This document shows positions 1 through 9,826 of a stretch of 41,015 nucleotides of DNA, piece by piece (position 1 is the first letter of the stretch; each line of letters opens with the position of its first letter). The stretch lies in assembly GCA_009602725.1 (NCBI GenBank), contig WELB01000024.1, positions 636,342 through 677,356 on the forward strand, read 5' to 3'. Source of the stretch: Spirogloea muscicola. Its lineage: Eukaryota; Streptophyta; Zygnematophyceae; Spirogloeales; Spirogloeaceae. The notes under the pieces are model-generated. The model saw only the letters and a program-made list of their open reading frames with translations. It searched no databases and was not told the origin of the DNA. Made by a program: the position numbers and the translations under genes.

Positions 1-653
1 CCCCCCCCAACCCCCTCACCATGATAACCTCCCTCCTTGCTGTCATTTCCTCATACAAACACAACCCCGTATACAATGCAAATCTTCTCTTGACCCTGCA
101 ATCCTCCACCCAACCCCCACACCCTCCTTTCCGTTGTAGACTGATGCAGTCGCCTACCCTCAACTTAAGAACATAGCTATTACATCTTGCTTTACCCCTC
201 ATTCTCCCAGCTTCTCTTAGCCTACGGGCCTAAAGGCCTGCCAAACTGGCCTTGTAGTTCTTACACACAGTACATAGAAAAGTGTTTAGTGTGCTTTTTA
301 GGGTTGTGGAGGCCAGGGTTTAGAAATCTGTTGCCCCTTGATGCAAGTGGGGCTCTAATCTAGCACCAGTCACGATCGCATGGGGGGTGCAGTTGTTTAC
401 GTTGCAGCTGAGTGGCGACCAACGGACATCAAGCCGCATGGGCCACCCGCAGCTCGGCATTCGCTATATTGCATACAACCCAAGGTCTCAGTACAGCAAT
501 GTCAAGGTCTCAACCGCCATAACCTTCCACTGCTGCATTCAATCAGGGGCTCAGGCTCAGGTGCTTGCAACAAGCGTAGGGCGCCCAGCAGAGCACTGTG
601 CACACCTGAGTTAGGACCTGAGCCAAGCCTCTGTGTCGTGCTGAGGCTGTCAG
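1..653. other. Left edge, no gene assigned
   Basis: The window opens on a run of C, probably a contig edge. The next gene (GT47) must have more 5' exons, because its first recognisable exon begins in mid-domain. One possible exon lies at about 395-479 (acceptor TTGCAG, donor AAG|GTCTCA), but its translation has no family motif I recognise, so it is not included in the gene. Confidence 0.4.
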
Positions 654-2423
654 GTGCCGCATGTTCCGTGCTACATCCCTGGGCACGACATTGTCGTCCC
701 AGCCATGACCAATCTTGAGATCAGCGAGCCCGAGTGGAACCAGCGAGCTATCGACCTCGTCGGCAGATTTGGAAAGGACTTCGAGGTGAGGATGAAGTGC
801 ATCGCCTGCTGAGTGCAAGTGCTTGGCTACCTCCGCCGTCACATCCTTATTGGGCTTCATGATTTGGAGTATGGGTTGTCAGGCTCTGACATGTTGGAAT
901 GGCTGGCATTCTAGGGCACGGCGACAATGCACCATGGGCACTCGGTGCGGCGGGAGATCTACGACGTATGGCGGGAACGGCAGATAGTTGGGTGGAGCCT
1001 GCGGAAGGCAACGGATGACGGCACGGTGTCAGACATGAAGCACGCAAAGTTTTGCGCCTGCCCACCGTCCCTCTCTCAGGTGGGCGTCACCCATCTTTAG
1101 CACTCTGTAGACAACGTTTATCTATATTATCCTCAGTGATAGGTTGGTGTCTTCAGAGATAGGTTAGTGTGCAAAAGGGGGTGCAGGAATATAAAGTCTC
1201 AATGACGGGCTTAACGGCTAAGAGTAGAGTTGGGAGTCAATCCCATGCATTCAGTATACTACATGCTGGTCTCTGCTCGCTTCTGTCAAGAAAGGGTGGG
1301 GATAAGCACCTGCTGCTTGCCGAGGCTGGATGGACAGGTATAGTTATGCACTGTTGAGTGACTCGGGCTGGCTGAGGAGTGCCTCGTCCTTGGTCTCTGT
1401 CCCAGCCACATTGTTGTTTCGCCACTGTAGACCCGCCCATCTGGCCGTGCATGGCACCACCTATGTCGGGACTCAGTGAAGAGCCTATGTTGGGACTCGT
1501 AGGGCAGGGGTGGCGTATGCTTGCTGGCCTAGGAGCCATGCATGCTTCCTGGCCAGATGGAAGCAGGCAGGGCCGTTTGCATTTAGCATCACTGACCCAG
1601 ACAGGGCCTGCAGTCCGCGGCCTAAGACCGTGAGACAGAGGTGCCTGCGCTGGTACCCACAAGAGTGTATAAGGCTCTAAGGTTGTCGGGTCCAGTACTT
1701 GGAGTTTAACGGCCCATGAGTCTCATTGCCCTGGCTCGCTCGTTGGTGTCGTGTATACACAGGACCTCCAATACCAAACCTTTACAAGCTGTGAATCTCA
1801 AGAAATGGTCTGCAGTAGCCGCTGGCTGCGTCAAGATGCATGCGGCTGTAGAAGACAGTACCACGAATGACCCACACTCTTTTGCTGCCTGCAGTGGACG
1901 AGCCACCTGGCGAAGGCAGTGCTGTCGGGTTGCATCCCTGTGCTCTTCTTTGCAGACCACGACCAGCCGTGGGAGGACGAAATCGATTACCACGCTTTTT
2001 CCATCATGATTCGGCCGTCCGAGGTGGCTACATTGCCCGACCGCATCGACACCGTGCTGAAGGACGAATTCCGCTACAAGGCCATGAAGGTGAGCTGGGC
2101 GGTCTTCTGCCTTGTACTTAACACCATGCAGATAATGCAACGATGCTGCCAATTATCAGACCTTATAGGAAAGACCTTCTGCAGCTTTCACAAGGGTATT
2201 GCAGACCACCTGAGAGCAGAATATGAGCCTTGCCATTTGGCAGGAGGCTCTGCGCAGCGTGCAGCACCGCTTTCTGTACAACCAAGCAGCGGAAAGGGGC
2301 GTCCACGTTCACATTGTTCAAGAGCTACAGAAGCGTGCCAAGCTGCTTCGCAGTGGCAGAGATCACTCTGCTTGGAAGCTCAGGCGGCAGCACAAGAAGC
2401 TCAAGATTCGCCAGCGCCGCTGA
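654..2423 (+). CDS. Exostosin-type GT47 glycosyltransferase, 3' part
   Basis: Exons 654-785, 915-1079, 1895-2089 and 2220-2423 all join in phase 0 with GT-AG borders, and the stop TGA is at 2421. They read as the C-terminal half of an exostosin domain. Exon 1 has the Y-I-P-G-H-D-I-V-V-P block (family form P-G-K-D-I-V-x-P). Exon 2 has S-D-M-K-H-A-K-F-C-A-C-P (family S-x-F-C-L-x-P). Exon 3 has A-V-L-S-G-C-I-P-V-L-F followed by the P-W-E-D-E-I-D-Y acidic segment. The tail is basic (K-L-R-R-Q-H-K-K). GT47 enzymes are Golgi type II proteins that add sugars to cell-wall polysaccharides or glycoproteins; the sugar cannot be inferred here. The N-terminal anchor and first half of the domain are not found. 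The short F-F-A-G/F-R-G segment normally placed between exons 1 and 2 is also missing, so a small exon may be unseen or the gene may be decaying. The gene converges on the proteasome gene. Confidence 0.8.
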
Positions 2424-2677
2424 GCAGATTGATTGACGCCCAACGATTGCGGCAGTTGCTTATTCTTTTCAGGGTGAGGTTGTGCTGAACTAGATTTGGC
2501 CAAGATGGCACCCTTATGAGTTTCTTTGGCTAAGGCTAAGAGTGGCCCCCCACTGACATACCTCGGCATGCCCACAAACTGTCTCCGAAAACGACTTTTG
2601 CAGCTGCTGCCGTCCCTTGTGTAGCTAGTATTTGCTAGGAAACCAAGCTGGAAGTAACAAGTCTCCCGAACTGTAGC

Positions 2678-2682
2678 TTACA
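2678..2682 (-). terminator. TGTAA poly(A) motif of the proteasome gene
   Basis: TGTAA on the minus strand, 173 bases past the stop at 2855. TGTAA is the usual chlorophyte polyadenylation motif. The rest of 2424-2854 holds only the two convergent 3' ends. Confidence 0.5.
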
Positions 2683-2764
2683 AGTCACCCCTGGAGTAAA
2701 CCCGGCATTGGCAAGTGTCATCATTGCTATCTGGTATGCAGGTGAGGCTGGAGTTCTAGGCTTC

Positions 2765-2769
2765 TGTAA
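2765..2769 (+). terminator. TGTAA poly(A) motif of the GT47 gene
   Basis: TGTAA on the plus strand, about 340 bases past the GT47 stop. It lies beyond the minus-strand motif at 2678, so the two convergent transcripts would overlap by roughly 100 bases if both motifs are used. Confidence 0.45.
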
Positions 2770-2854
2770 TTTCCATGACCAGTCTCCTACTTAGCACATG
2801 ATAATGACTGAATGTACAGGAGTACAAATGTACGCAGTCAAAGTGTCCCCAGGA

Positions 2855-4617
2855 TCAGTCCATACGGCCTTTCAATGTACGTGTGACAACCTCCTCTCCG
2901 GTGCTGTGAAAGAAAGGCCAAATGTCTGGATCAGAGAAGAACAGAGGCATGAACATCCTAAAGCCAAGAAGCATCCAAATCCTGGGCACTTCATGTCAAA
3001 CGGGGACAGCATACAGCACTAAGCCTGAGTTTGAGGACATTACACGACATGGACGATTCCACCCCAACCGCTGAGGCAGTCACGGTCTACAGAGGATAAG
3101 AGGGCCTGGGAGATAGTCTCGAACAACTCTTCCGGTTCCTGAAACAGGGCAAAGGATGAGGTAGGCCAGGATCACAACACTGTCAGCATTTGAGATTGCA
3201 ACCTATGGGCTCACCAAGCATCCAATTCAGCAGCCCCGCCAATCTTCCGTGAATGCATACTCCAATTGCATCTTACGGATATAGGATGACATTGTAGGTT
3301 GAAGTGTTTCGACTTCGCGGCTGACATTGTCAATGAAGACATCCTATCTTGACTATGTATCTACTTGACGGGAATGGGCTTGTCATCAATAATCATCGGT
3401 AATGGACAGCTTGCTTACCATACTCAGACGATACATGGACTCACAAGCACCATATAAAGATTCAGAAGCAGTCCCTGACACACAGAAGTCCTCAGCCAGT
3501 TGCCTGCACAATGGGTCGTGATATGCTCAGATGACATAAAGGCTTTCTACTTCTGCACTGTAAGGTCACCCTTCGACAGCAAGGACATAAGCACAACACA
3601 CCAAAGCAACTCCTACAATCCTTACATGACCTATCAATGGGCAAGCAATGAGTCTGTTCTCTGATTGTCATACTTGGCGCCAATCAAATCAGTCGTGCAA
3701 ATGAAGGGCTCGCCATTCTCCTCCAGACCAACAATGATTGGCTCACAGAAGTAAGGCCCGAACCTGCTTCACTTCAAGAAATTGCGGACATTGCGTGAGA
3801 AAAAGAGAGTAAGGAACCCTCAGCTTGTGTGTCAGAGGTTTTGTAGGTTGGTGAAGTGGTCAACATGCATCTCGTAGAGCATCTTGTAGAGGATAAGTGT
3901 TCCCAGCCTTTCTTCGGAGCTGCAAACAGAAAAGGCCGAGTGGTAATTGCCCCCAGTAGAGAGTGCACGAAAGTGACTAGTCTCTGGCTTCCCAGGTTAG
4001 AGAAACCCTGAGTCAACTCTTACCGCTTCTCATAGAGGACCGAGGACACGAGGTTGGCAAAGGTCTGGGGCCGCATGTTCCTCTCCTCCCGCAGCTGGTA
4101 GAGCTTGTGCCGGAACACTAGGCGTTGATAGCTGTGTCACAGTCAAGGACTTGGAGCCTCAAATGTGCTCCAGGCCAGGATGGTGCTGGTCGTCCACTGT
4201 GACATGAGGAAGGGCTCTTGGCTACAACTACACTGTAAAAGCTGGCACTGCAAGCGAGCTCATGCGGATTCACATCCACACGAGACGAGAGCGGAGCTCA
4301 CAGCGTTTGGACGTCTGTGCCGAGGCCGGACAGGCCGATGTAGAGCCGGTCGTGGATCTTGAAGATGCGCTGGAAGTCGCAGGCTACCGTCTGCTGCTGC
4401 ACGCCGAACCTCCGGTCACTGGCGATGGCGAAGCAGCCCTTACCCACCATGGCCACGATGGCGCCGCCGTTGTACGCCAGGATCTGCATGCGGCACCCTG
4501 CTGCTCATGCTGCTGGTGCACTGAACTGGGCTGGCACTTCACTCCGTGTTGGCTGCAGTCCCTTAGTGCCGAAGCCAGCTCTCTACTGCGGACAAGGAGA
4601 AGAGCGCTCACCGACAT
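2855..4617 (-). CDS. PSMB3: 20S proteasome subunit beta type-3
   Basis: Coding exons from 5' to 3' are 4617-4612, 4483-4302, 4131-4024, 3763-3674, 3503-3419, 3138-3044 and 2903-2855. Phases agree at every junction and give 204 aa, against about 205 for the family. The first exon holds only M-S (ATGTCG, donor GTGAGC). It joins to [12 protein letters not shown] and rebuilds the conserved beta-3 start. Later landmarks are [35 protein letters not shown] and the C-terminal T-R-T-L-K-G-R-M-D. Beta-3 is a non-catalytic subunit of the beta ring of the 20S core, lacks the catalytic N-terminal threonine, and acts in ATP-dependent protein breakdown in cytosol and nucleus. The gene is divergent from CLPF and convergent with GT47. 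Identification is very firm. Untranslated ends are not determined. Confidence 0.97.
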
Positions 4618-5494
4618 AGCAGCGGCTCTCACGGGCCCGCCCGCCGCGCCCCGCACCGACGGTCGCTGCAGCTAGGAGCACAAGGGCTCCCCGCTTAGGG
4701 GGCTGTTCGGCCAGCCTCGGCTCCCCGCGTTGCCGCAACTGGCCCCGGTACGCGACGAGGGCAAAGGTGGAGGTGGGAAGAGCTGCGCCGTCGAGAGGGA
4801 GGGGCGGCGACGAGAGACGCCGGCTGATGGAGGGTGCAGGCTCGGGAAGCGGTGAGCGAGCTTTGTCCATGGAGGGGTTTGGACAAAGCCACTGGGGGTG
4901 TGTACCTCCTCGGGGCAGAATCGTCGGCAGTGGGAACGGGACCCTACCGGCGGAGTTTTTACGCGCAGTGGGAACGGACCCCGGGGTAAGCTTGTTGGGC
5001 TCACGCGAGTACTGCCAGTTAGCGGCGCCGGCTGCGGGATCTCAAAATCCCCCGCTGCGTCAACAGGATCTCGCGACCCGGGAACTTCGGCGGCCAGCGC
5101 CAAGGCAACAAAACAGCGACGATATAAAGTGGCCAATTATCGTCGAGTCGATCAGGAGGGGCCCGGCCCGCCGCGGCCGCCCGATGAGGATCGCATCGGG
5201 CGGCCGGCGCCGTGCGGCGAGCGGGCTGGCCATTGGCCTGCGGCGGGGCTGTGTGGCTGAGGAGGAGGCGGGGCGGGCCGGGGGGCCCGGAAAGGGTAAG
5301 ATTTCCGTCGGCGAATCGACAAAATTATCGTGTTATCATCGGTGCATCATGGTAGTAGGGTTGCAGAGGTGAGCCAGCAAGCTGGTGCGCGCTTGCACAT
5401 TGGATCACGGATCTGGCTCGCGTGGGGGGGTGAGAACAAGGGTTGCTCGGCCACATCGGTAGACATCTCCTTTGGCTCCGCCGCCTCCACCCGC

Positions 5495-5525
<31 letters not shown>

Positions 5526-5680
5526 GTGCCAGCGCCGCCACGCCCGGCGCTTGCCGCGGCGGCGGACGCGGCAACGACCGCGGCGGCGACGCCGGCAGGG
5601 GCCGTTTGGCCCTGTTGTCGTGGCGAGCTTTGCCTTGGCACGGCCGGGGCTTGCGATCAAGCTCGCCCTCCATTCGAGAC
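4618..5680. promoter_or_regulatory. Bidirectional promoter region, proteasome beta-3 / CLPF
   Basis: A GC-rich stretch of about 1.06 kb lies between two divergent ATGs. It contains a 13-base direct repeat (4927-4939 and 4965-4977), an AT-rich GATATAAAG at about 5120, and a GCC-rich microsatellite at about 5480-5600. Open frames through the microsatellite encode only poly-Ala, Pro or Arg and I do not accept them as genes. No mapped start site is visible. Confidence 0.5.
4927..4977. repeat. 13-base direct repeat in divergent promoter
   Basis: GCAGTGGGAACGG occurs exactly at 4927-4939 and 4965-4977, a 38-base period. The position between two proteolysis genes makes a regulatory site possible, but nothing beyond the repeat supports that. 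Confidence 0.6.
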
Positions 5681-7596
5681 ATGGCGGCCATCACCTCGGC
5701 GCTGCCCCTCCGATGCGCATTCCTGTCCGCAGCACTATCTTCCAGCAGCTCTGTCCTCCACGACGGCGCGGCGCCTGGCCCGCTGATAGTGCACTTGTCA
5801 TCACAGCCCCGGGGAGCCAAGAGCAGGGCGCCCGTGGCGCCTGGGGCAATGCTGGTCAGTCCGTGGCTGGGAGACAGGGTCGCGCAGGATGGCGCATCCT
5901 CCAAGACGAGCGGCCAGGCTGCCACCAAGCGAGTCCGGGCTGCCAGGAGGAAGCGCTGGGTGATGGAGGTGCTGGACCCTTTGAGCAACTATCGCGACTC
6001 CTTCGGCAACGAGTGCCTGCTGGAGAAGAACGCACGGCAGGTGTGACACTGCCGACAGCTTGGTTTGCTAGTCTTGTGAAGCAGTTGATCTACTCTGCTT
6101 TGCAGAGGTGGCAGTGTGGTCACTCACAGGAGCGTGGCATCGCCTCTGCACAAAGCATTTGGCTACAGCAGACCCACCACCCACGTCACATTCGCGATGC
6201 ATGACAAGGCTATGCGCCAGTGGGGTTGCTAGTTGCTCACAATCTGCAATTTCCTCTTGGAGTTACAGATTGCACTGCCCTGTGCATGGGCACCCATCTT
6301 GCTGCTTGCTGCTGGTTTTCTCGGGACAGATGATGAAGTGGATAATAGCTGTAACTCTTTTCACCTTCTTTTGCTGTTCTCGTGCAGGTGCTTGAGACCA
6401 CCGAATCCTACAGGAACCTGCTGCAGGAGGTCAATGATATGCGTGATCGCCTCCGTATTTTTGTCGCCAAGGAGCAATATGCCGAAGCCGCCGAAGTGAG
6501 CCCCGGGACTTACTTTGCACATTGCAGTGGAGCTGATCACTTTTCTGTGTGATGCACAAGCAGCATCATTCAGCTCATCACATATCAAGCCTTGACCAAT
6601 GTCAGTGTCATCAAGCGTTAATGTGCCATCTGGGACTCTTTGCAAGCCTACTGACCAGTGATTTCTTGTTGTAATTACCAGATACGAGATGCTCTGAACG
6701 TCCTCCAGTTTCGCAAGCGCGTCTTGGAGCTATCTGTCAAGCCCCAGGTGACATTCAGGGTGGGAGATGTCATCATCCACCGCAGATATGGTGAGTCAGT
6801 CAACTTATGTGGAATTCAGTGAGTTCAGTCAGTCAGGTTCAGTCAGTTTGTGTCTTCACTCCTGCATTATTCATGCTTCCAGCAAAGCAGTCAATGATAA
6901 GACATCTGCTGCAGCAGGAACGGACTTGACAGGACTTGACACTGTGTAAGCTCTCCTCTGAAGGTAGTCCGGCTTGCTGCTGATGGTCAGGCTGCCTTTG
7001 CCAACTTCTCACTTGTGCTAGTTCAGTACTCAGCCCTAAGAGACTTGACTCTCCTCACCACTCTGCAGGTTACAGGGGAGTAGTCTACGGCCATGATCCA
7101 GAGTGCTCAGCTCCTCAGGAGTGGCAGGAAGCCATGAAGATTGATGCCTTGCCCAAGGGGCCCAATCAGCCCTTCTACCATATTCTTGTTGACACGAGGG
7201 ACAGGCCGGGGGGTATGTCAACCTATGTGGCCCAAGAAAATATTGTCATTCAAAAAACTAATAGGCCTGTGATGCACCCTTGGATCACCCGGGTGAGTTG
7301 CCTCACTTCTTGTGCAGACCCATGTTTGTGTCTGGGTCATCTTGCATGGTGGCTTGTTGCTTTTGAACTTCAGTGGTAGCTTCAACACTGGTCTCAGGAG
7401 AAAGGTTCACTACAGAAGCCAGTCGTGTGTGCTCTTTGGAGCACTGTACTCTGTAGTCCATCATGTGGCCATTGTTGATCAATTTGTTTGCCCTGAATGT
7501 TTACGTGGTCCATATCTGCAGTTCTTTGTTGGTCTGCAAGATGGCACCTACGTCCCGGGGTCAAAGCTGCGCCAAGTATATCCGGATGACTGGTGA
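5681..7596 (+). CDS. CLPF: Chloroplast Clp protease adaptor ClpF (UVR + YccV/HspQ domains)
   Basis: Exons 5681-6040, 6388-6495, 6682-6790, 7069-7292 and 7522-7596 have consistent phases and give 291 aa. Residues 1 to about 95 form an Ala/Ser-rich, acid-poor leader typical of a plastid transit peptide. A UVR-type helical motif follows at about 128-170 (L-L-Q-E-V-N-D-M ... Y-A-E-A-A-E-I-R-D). The rest is a YccV/HspQ (hemimethylated-DNA-binding-like) domain, with F-R-V-G-D-V-I-I-H-R-R-Y-G-Y-R-G-V-V near 182 and P-G-S-K-L-R-Q-V-Y-P at the C-terminus. UVR plus YccV is the arrangement of plant ClpF. With ClpS1, ClpF delivers substrates such as glutamyl-tRNA reductase to the ClpC chaperone of the stromal Clp protease. 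I chose ATG 5681 because the frame upstream is low-complexity. The frame stays open back to 5330, so an earlier start cannot be excluded. Confidence 0.92.
6787..6856 (+). repeat. TCAG-rich short repeats in CLPF intron 3
   Basis: The 5' end of intron 3 has several close copies of GTTCAGTCAG and AGTCAGTCA. This looks like a small degenerate microsatellite just inside the donor. Confidence 0.5.
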
Positions 7597-9826
7597 AATT
7601 GCACATAGATCTATACACTCAACACCGGTGGATATCCTCAAAAGCAGGTGTTTTTGGGTTGCAGACCATTCTTGGTCTTAGCAACCTGGTACGGTTGTCA
7701 TGCGCCCTAAAAGGCCTAGTTGGTTGCGGCAAGGTCGTCAGTTGCACTGTGGTTTGAGGAGATTGCCAGTTGAGTGAGAATCCTCATTCGCCATGTCCTT
7801 AGCATACGCTTAAGTCCAGGAGCTGAGCAAGGTGGCCGATTTGTGCAGCGTCAAAAGCCAAGTAGAGGCTGTACCCCCTTGTTGCAGTCCAGTGCCAGGG
7901 GCCTTAGCTTTCATATCTCTTTGTATATGCACATCACCATGGAGAGGCAATCCTGAGAGGCAGTTGTGCTCATACCCAAAGTGCAATCAGAAGGGGAGGA
8001 GGCATGCAAGTGAGCAGTGGTGATGGCTTGTACTTGTCATAGCGATAGCTTGAACTACTTGTCATAAACCTCAGTACCATCTGGTTTCCCAGTCAAATTT
8101 CAGTTGATTTGACTGGTGTGCTACCTTGTGGTGCTCAACTGCTACTGCCTGAGTTCTTCTTTGAGGTTGTTGCGGGTCCCAGCTAAATGTCGATATCTGC
8201 AGGATATCTAGCAGACCAATACCATGCAATATGCCGTGTGGTGGTTCCATGAACGTCGGTCCTTTTGCTCTGTACCAAACTCGGCTGAATACAACTTCAA
8301 GGCGAGGGACTTTTGTCAGGAAGGTGAAGAGGGTGAATTGTATTCTCCAATTGTCCACATTGCTGCCTCTTGAAAAACTAGAGTTGCTTTTGCTGGTTCG
8401 ACTTCAGATTCAAGTTCTTTGCTACTAGGCGCGTAGTTTATAAGATGCGGGTACCTCTAGTGGTATCAGATGGACTCTCCTTGATCAGCAGACTCGGCCC
8501 GCCACTGCAACCTGAGGCATAGTGAGCCATTTAGCAGGCGAAGCTGCTTCCCATTTCCCACTTGCGGGCACAGCCACAAGTTGAAAGAGGGTAGGCGAGG
8601 AGGGGGTGCCGAGGGCAGGGCGCGTGCACTGAGGAGAGTGCAGGGACGTCGAGCAGCGCAGGCTATTTGACCGAGCTGCCGGAGGCCACAGGCAGGCAGC
8701 AGCGGTCGCGGGAAGGTGGCCGTGTCGGCGGCCATGGCTGCTGTGCCTTGCGTGCGGCCCTAGGGAACTCACGGTAAGGAAACGACACATCAAGAAGCGG
8801 CAGCTGGTGAGCGGACTGTCCGGTTTGAAACGGGCTGTACGCGGGAGAGTTTAAAGCGGGGCACCTATTGCGGTGGCGGAAGCTTGACGACGCCAGACGG
8901 GGGCGAAGGCGGCTTCTCCCATGAGCGTCGCGACGGGCGGGGCCGCTTGTGCCCCGCCGGTAGTCGGACCCACCACCCCGTTGGGCCGAAACGGCCGGCG
9001 AGGCTGTCCGAGACGGCACCTCCGCCGGGCAGCACACGGAACGGCTCTCCCGCCGTCGGGTGATGGCTGCACACCACATGGGCTTTACCGTCAGAACCAG
9101 AAGGGCTGACTGACCGTCGTTGTCCCCACCCCCGGCCCCCCCGCCGCCAATCGCGGCGCCCGGCACGCCCTCGCCGCGGCCCTGGCAGCGCCTCCTCGCG
9201 CCGCCATTGCCGCCGCGCCGCCTTCCTCCGTCTCCGCCACCGCCGCCCCAAAGTCCNATGGAGGCATGATTCGGCCGCCGCTCTGCGGAGACGGCGGCGG
9301 CGGCCACTCAGTCCCCCGCCACGGCTGCGCCAGCGGCGGCGAGCCGAGACTGCGCCTGCCACGCGTGGTACTCGGGGCGGGGAACGCCGTGGCCCCTGAC
9401 GCGGCTCGCTGGCTGCCGGCCCGGCGCCGTTGCCCCCTGGGAAAGGCTGGCTGTGGCCGCCCCTCGCTGCCGTGCAAGCAGCCGGAGCAGCGGCCACCGT
9501 GCGGCCGCCGTCATAGCCGCTGCCAGCTGCAAAAATCCGCGTCTTGATGTGGAAGGACGTGAGTTCTGCAGCGCTCCTCAGGCGAATTTGCTCAGCCCAT
9601 GTGCGTCCGGCTTGCCGTCAAAGACGAGGGGCCTCGACAGGGCTGCCGGACCAAGGCGCGGAGCACCTCGGGAAGCGCTTAAGCTATCTCCTCAGGATCA
9701 CCTCTATCTGTTGCTCCCAGCCTTGCGCTGCACTGCCTGTGTCGAGCATGGCCGCCCTTGGTGCTGAGCCCTCCCGCCCTCCCTCCTGCGCCTGTGCAGT
9801 GGCGCTGTAGCCGAAGCCGGGCGAGC
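7597..9826. other. Intergenic region between CLPF and the O-FucT gene
   Basis: About 2.2 kb without a supported gene. The first kilobase is AT-richer and probably holds the CLPF 3' UTR; I found no TGTAA there. Bases 8850-9540 are very GC-rich with an unresolved N at 9257, and probably form the promoter and 5' leader of the downstream gene. Minus-strand frames across 8660-9500 are Arg/Gly/Ala low-complexity and match no family I know. Confidence 0.5.
8089..8116. repeat. 10-base inverted repeat, 8-base spacer
   Basis: CCAGTCAAAT (8089-8098) and ATTTGACTGG (8107-8116) are exact reverse complements separated by 8 bases. They lie about 490 bases past the CLPF stop. This could be a stem-loop in RNA or a dyad protein site. 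Confidence 0.6.

Noticed and set aside
1-8. Terminal C run at the start and G run at the end of the window
   Set aside because: Most likely contig edges at homopolymers rather than a biological repeat.
3774-4016. Minus-strand frame containing [10 protein letters not shown]
   Set aside because: It lies in an intron of the proteasome gene. Exons 3 and 4 join exactly across it in phase and it has no beta-3 counterpart.
5330-5680. 5' extension of the CLPF frame and overlapping Pro/Ala frames
   Set aside because: They come from a GCC microsatellite; low-complexity, no domain, and the ATG at 5681 gives a normal leader.
8663-9497. Minus-strand Arg/Gly-rich frames
   Set aside because: High GC removes stop codons by chance. 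No motif, no convincing splice sites, and an unresolved N.
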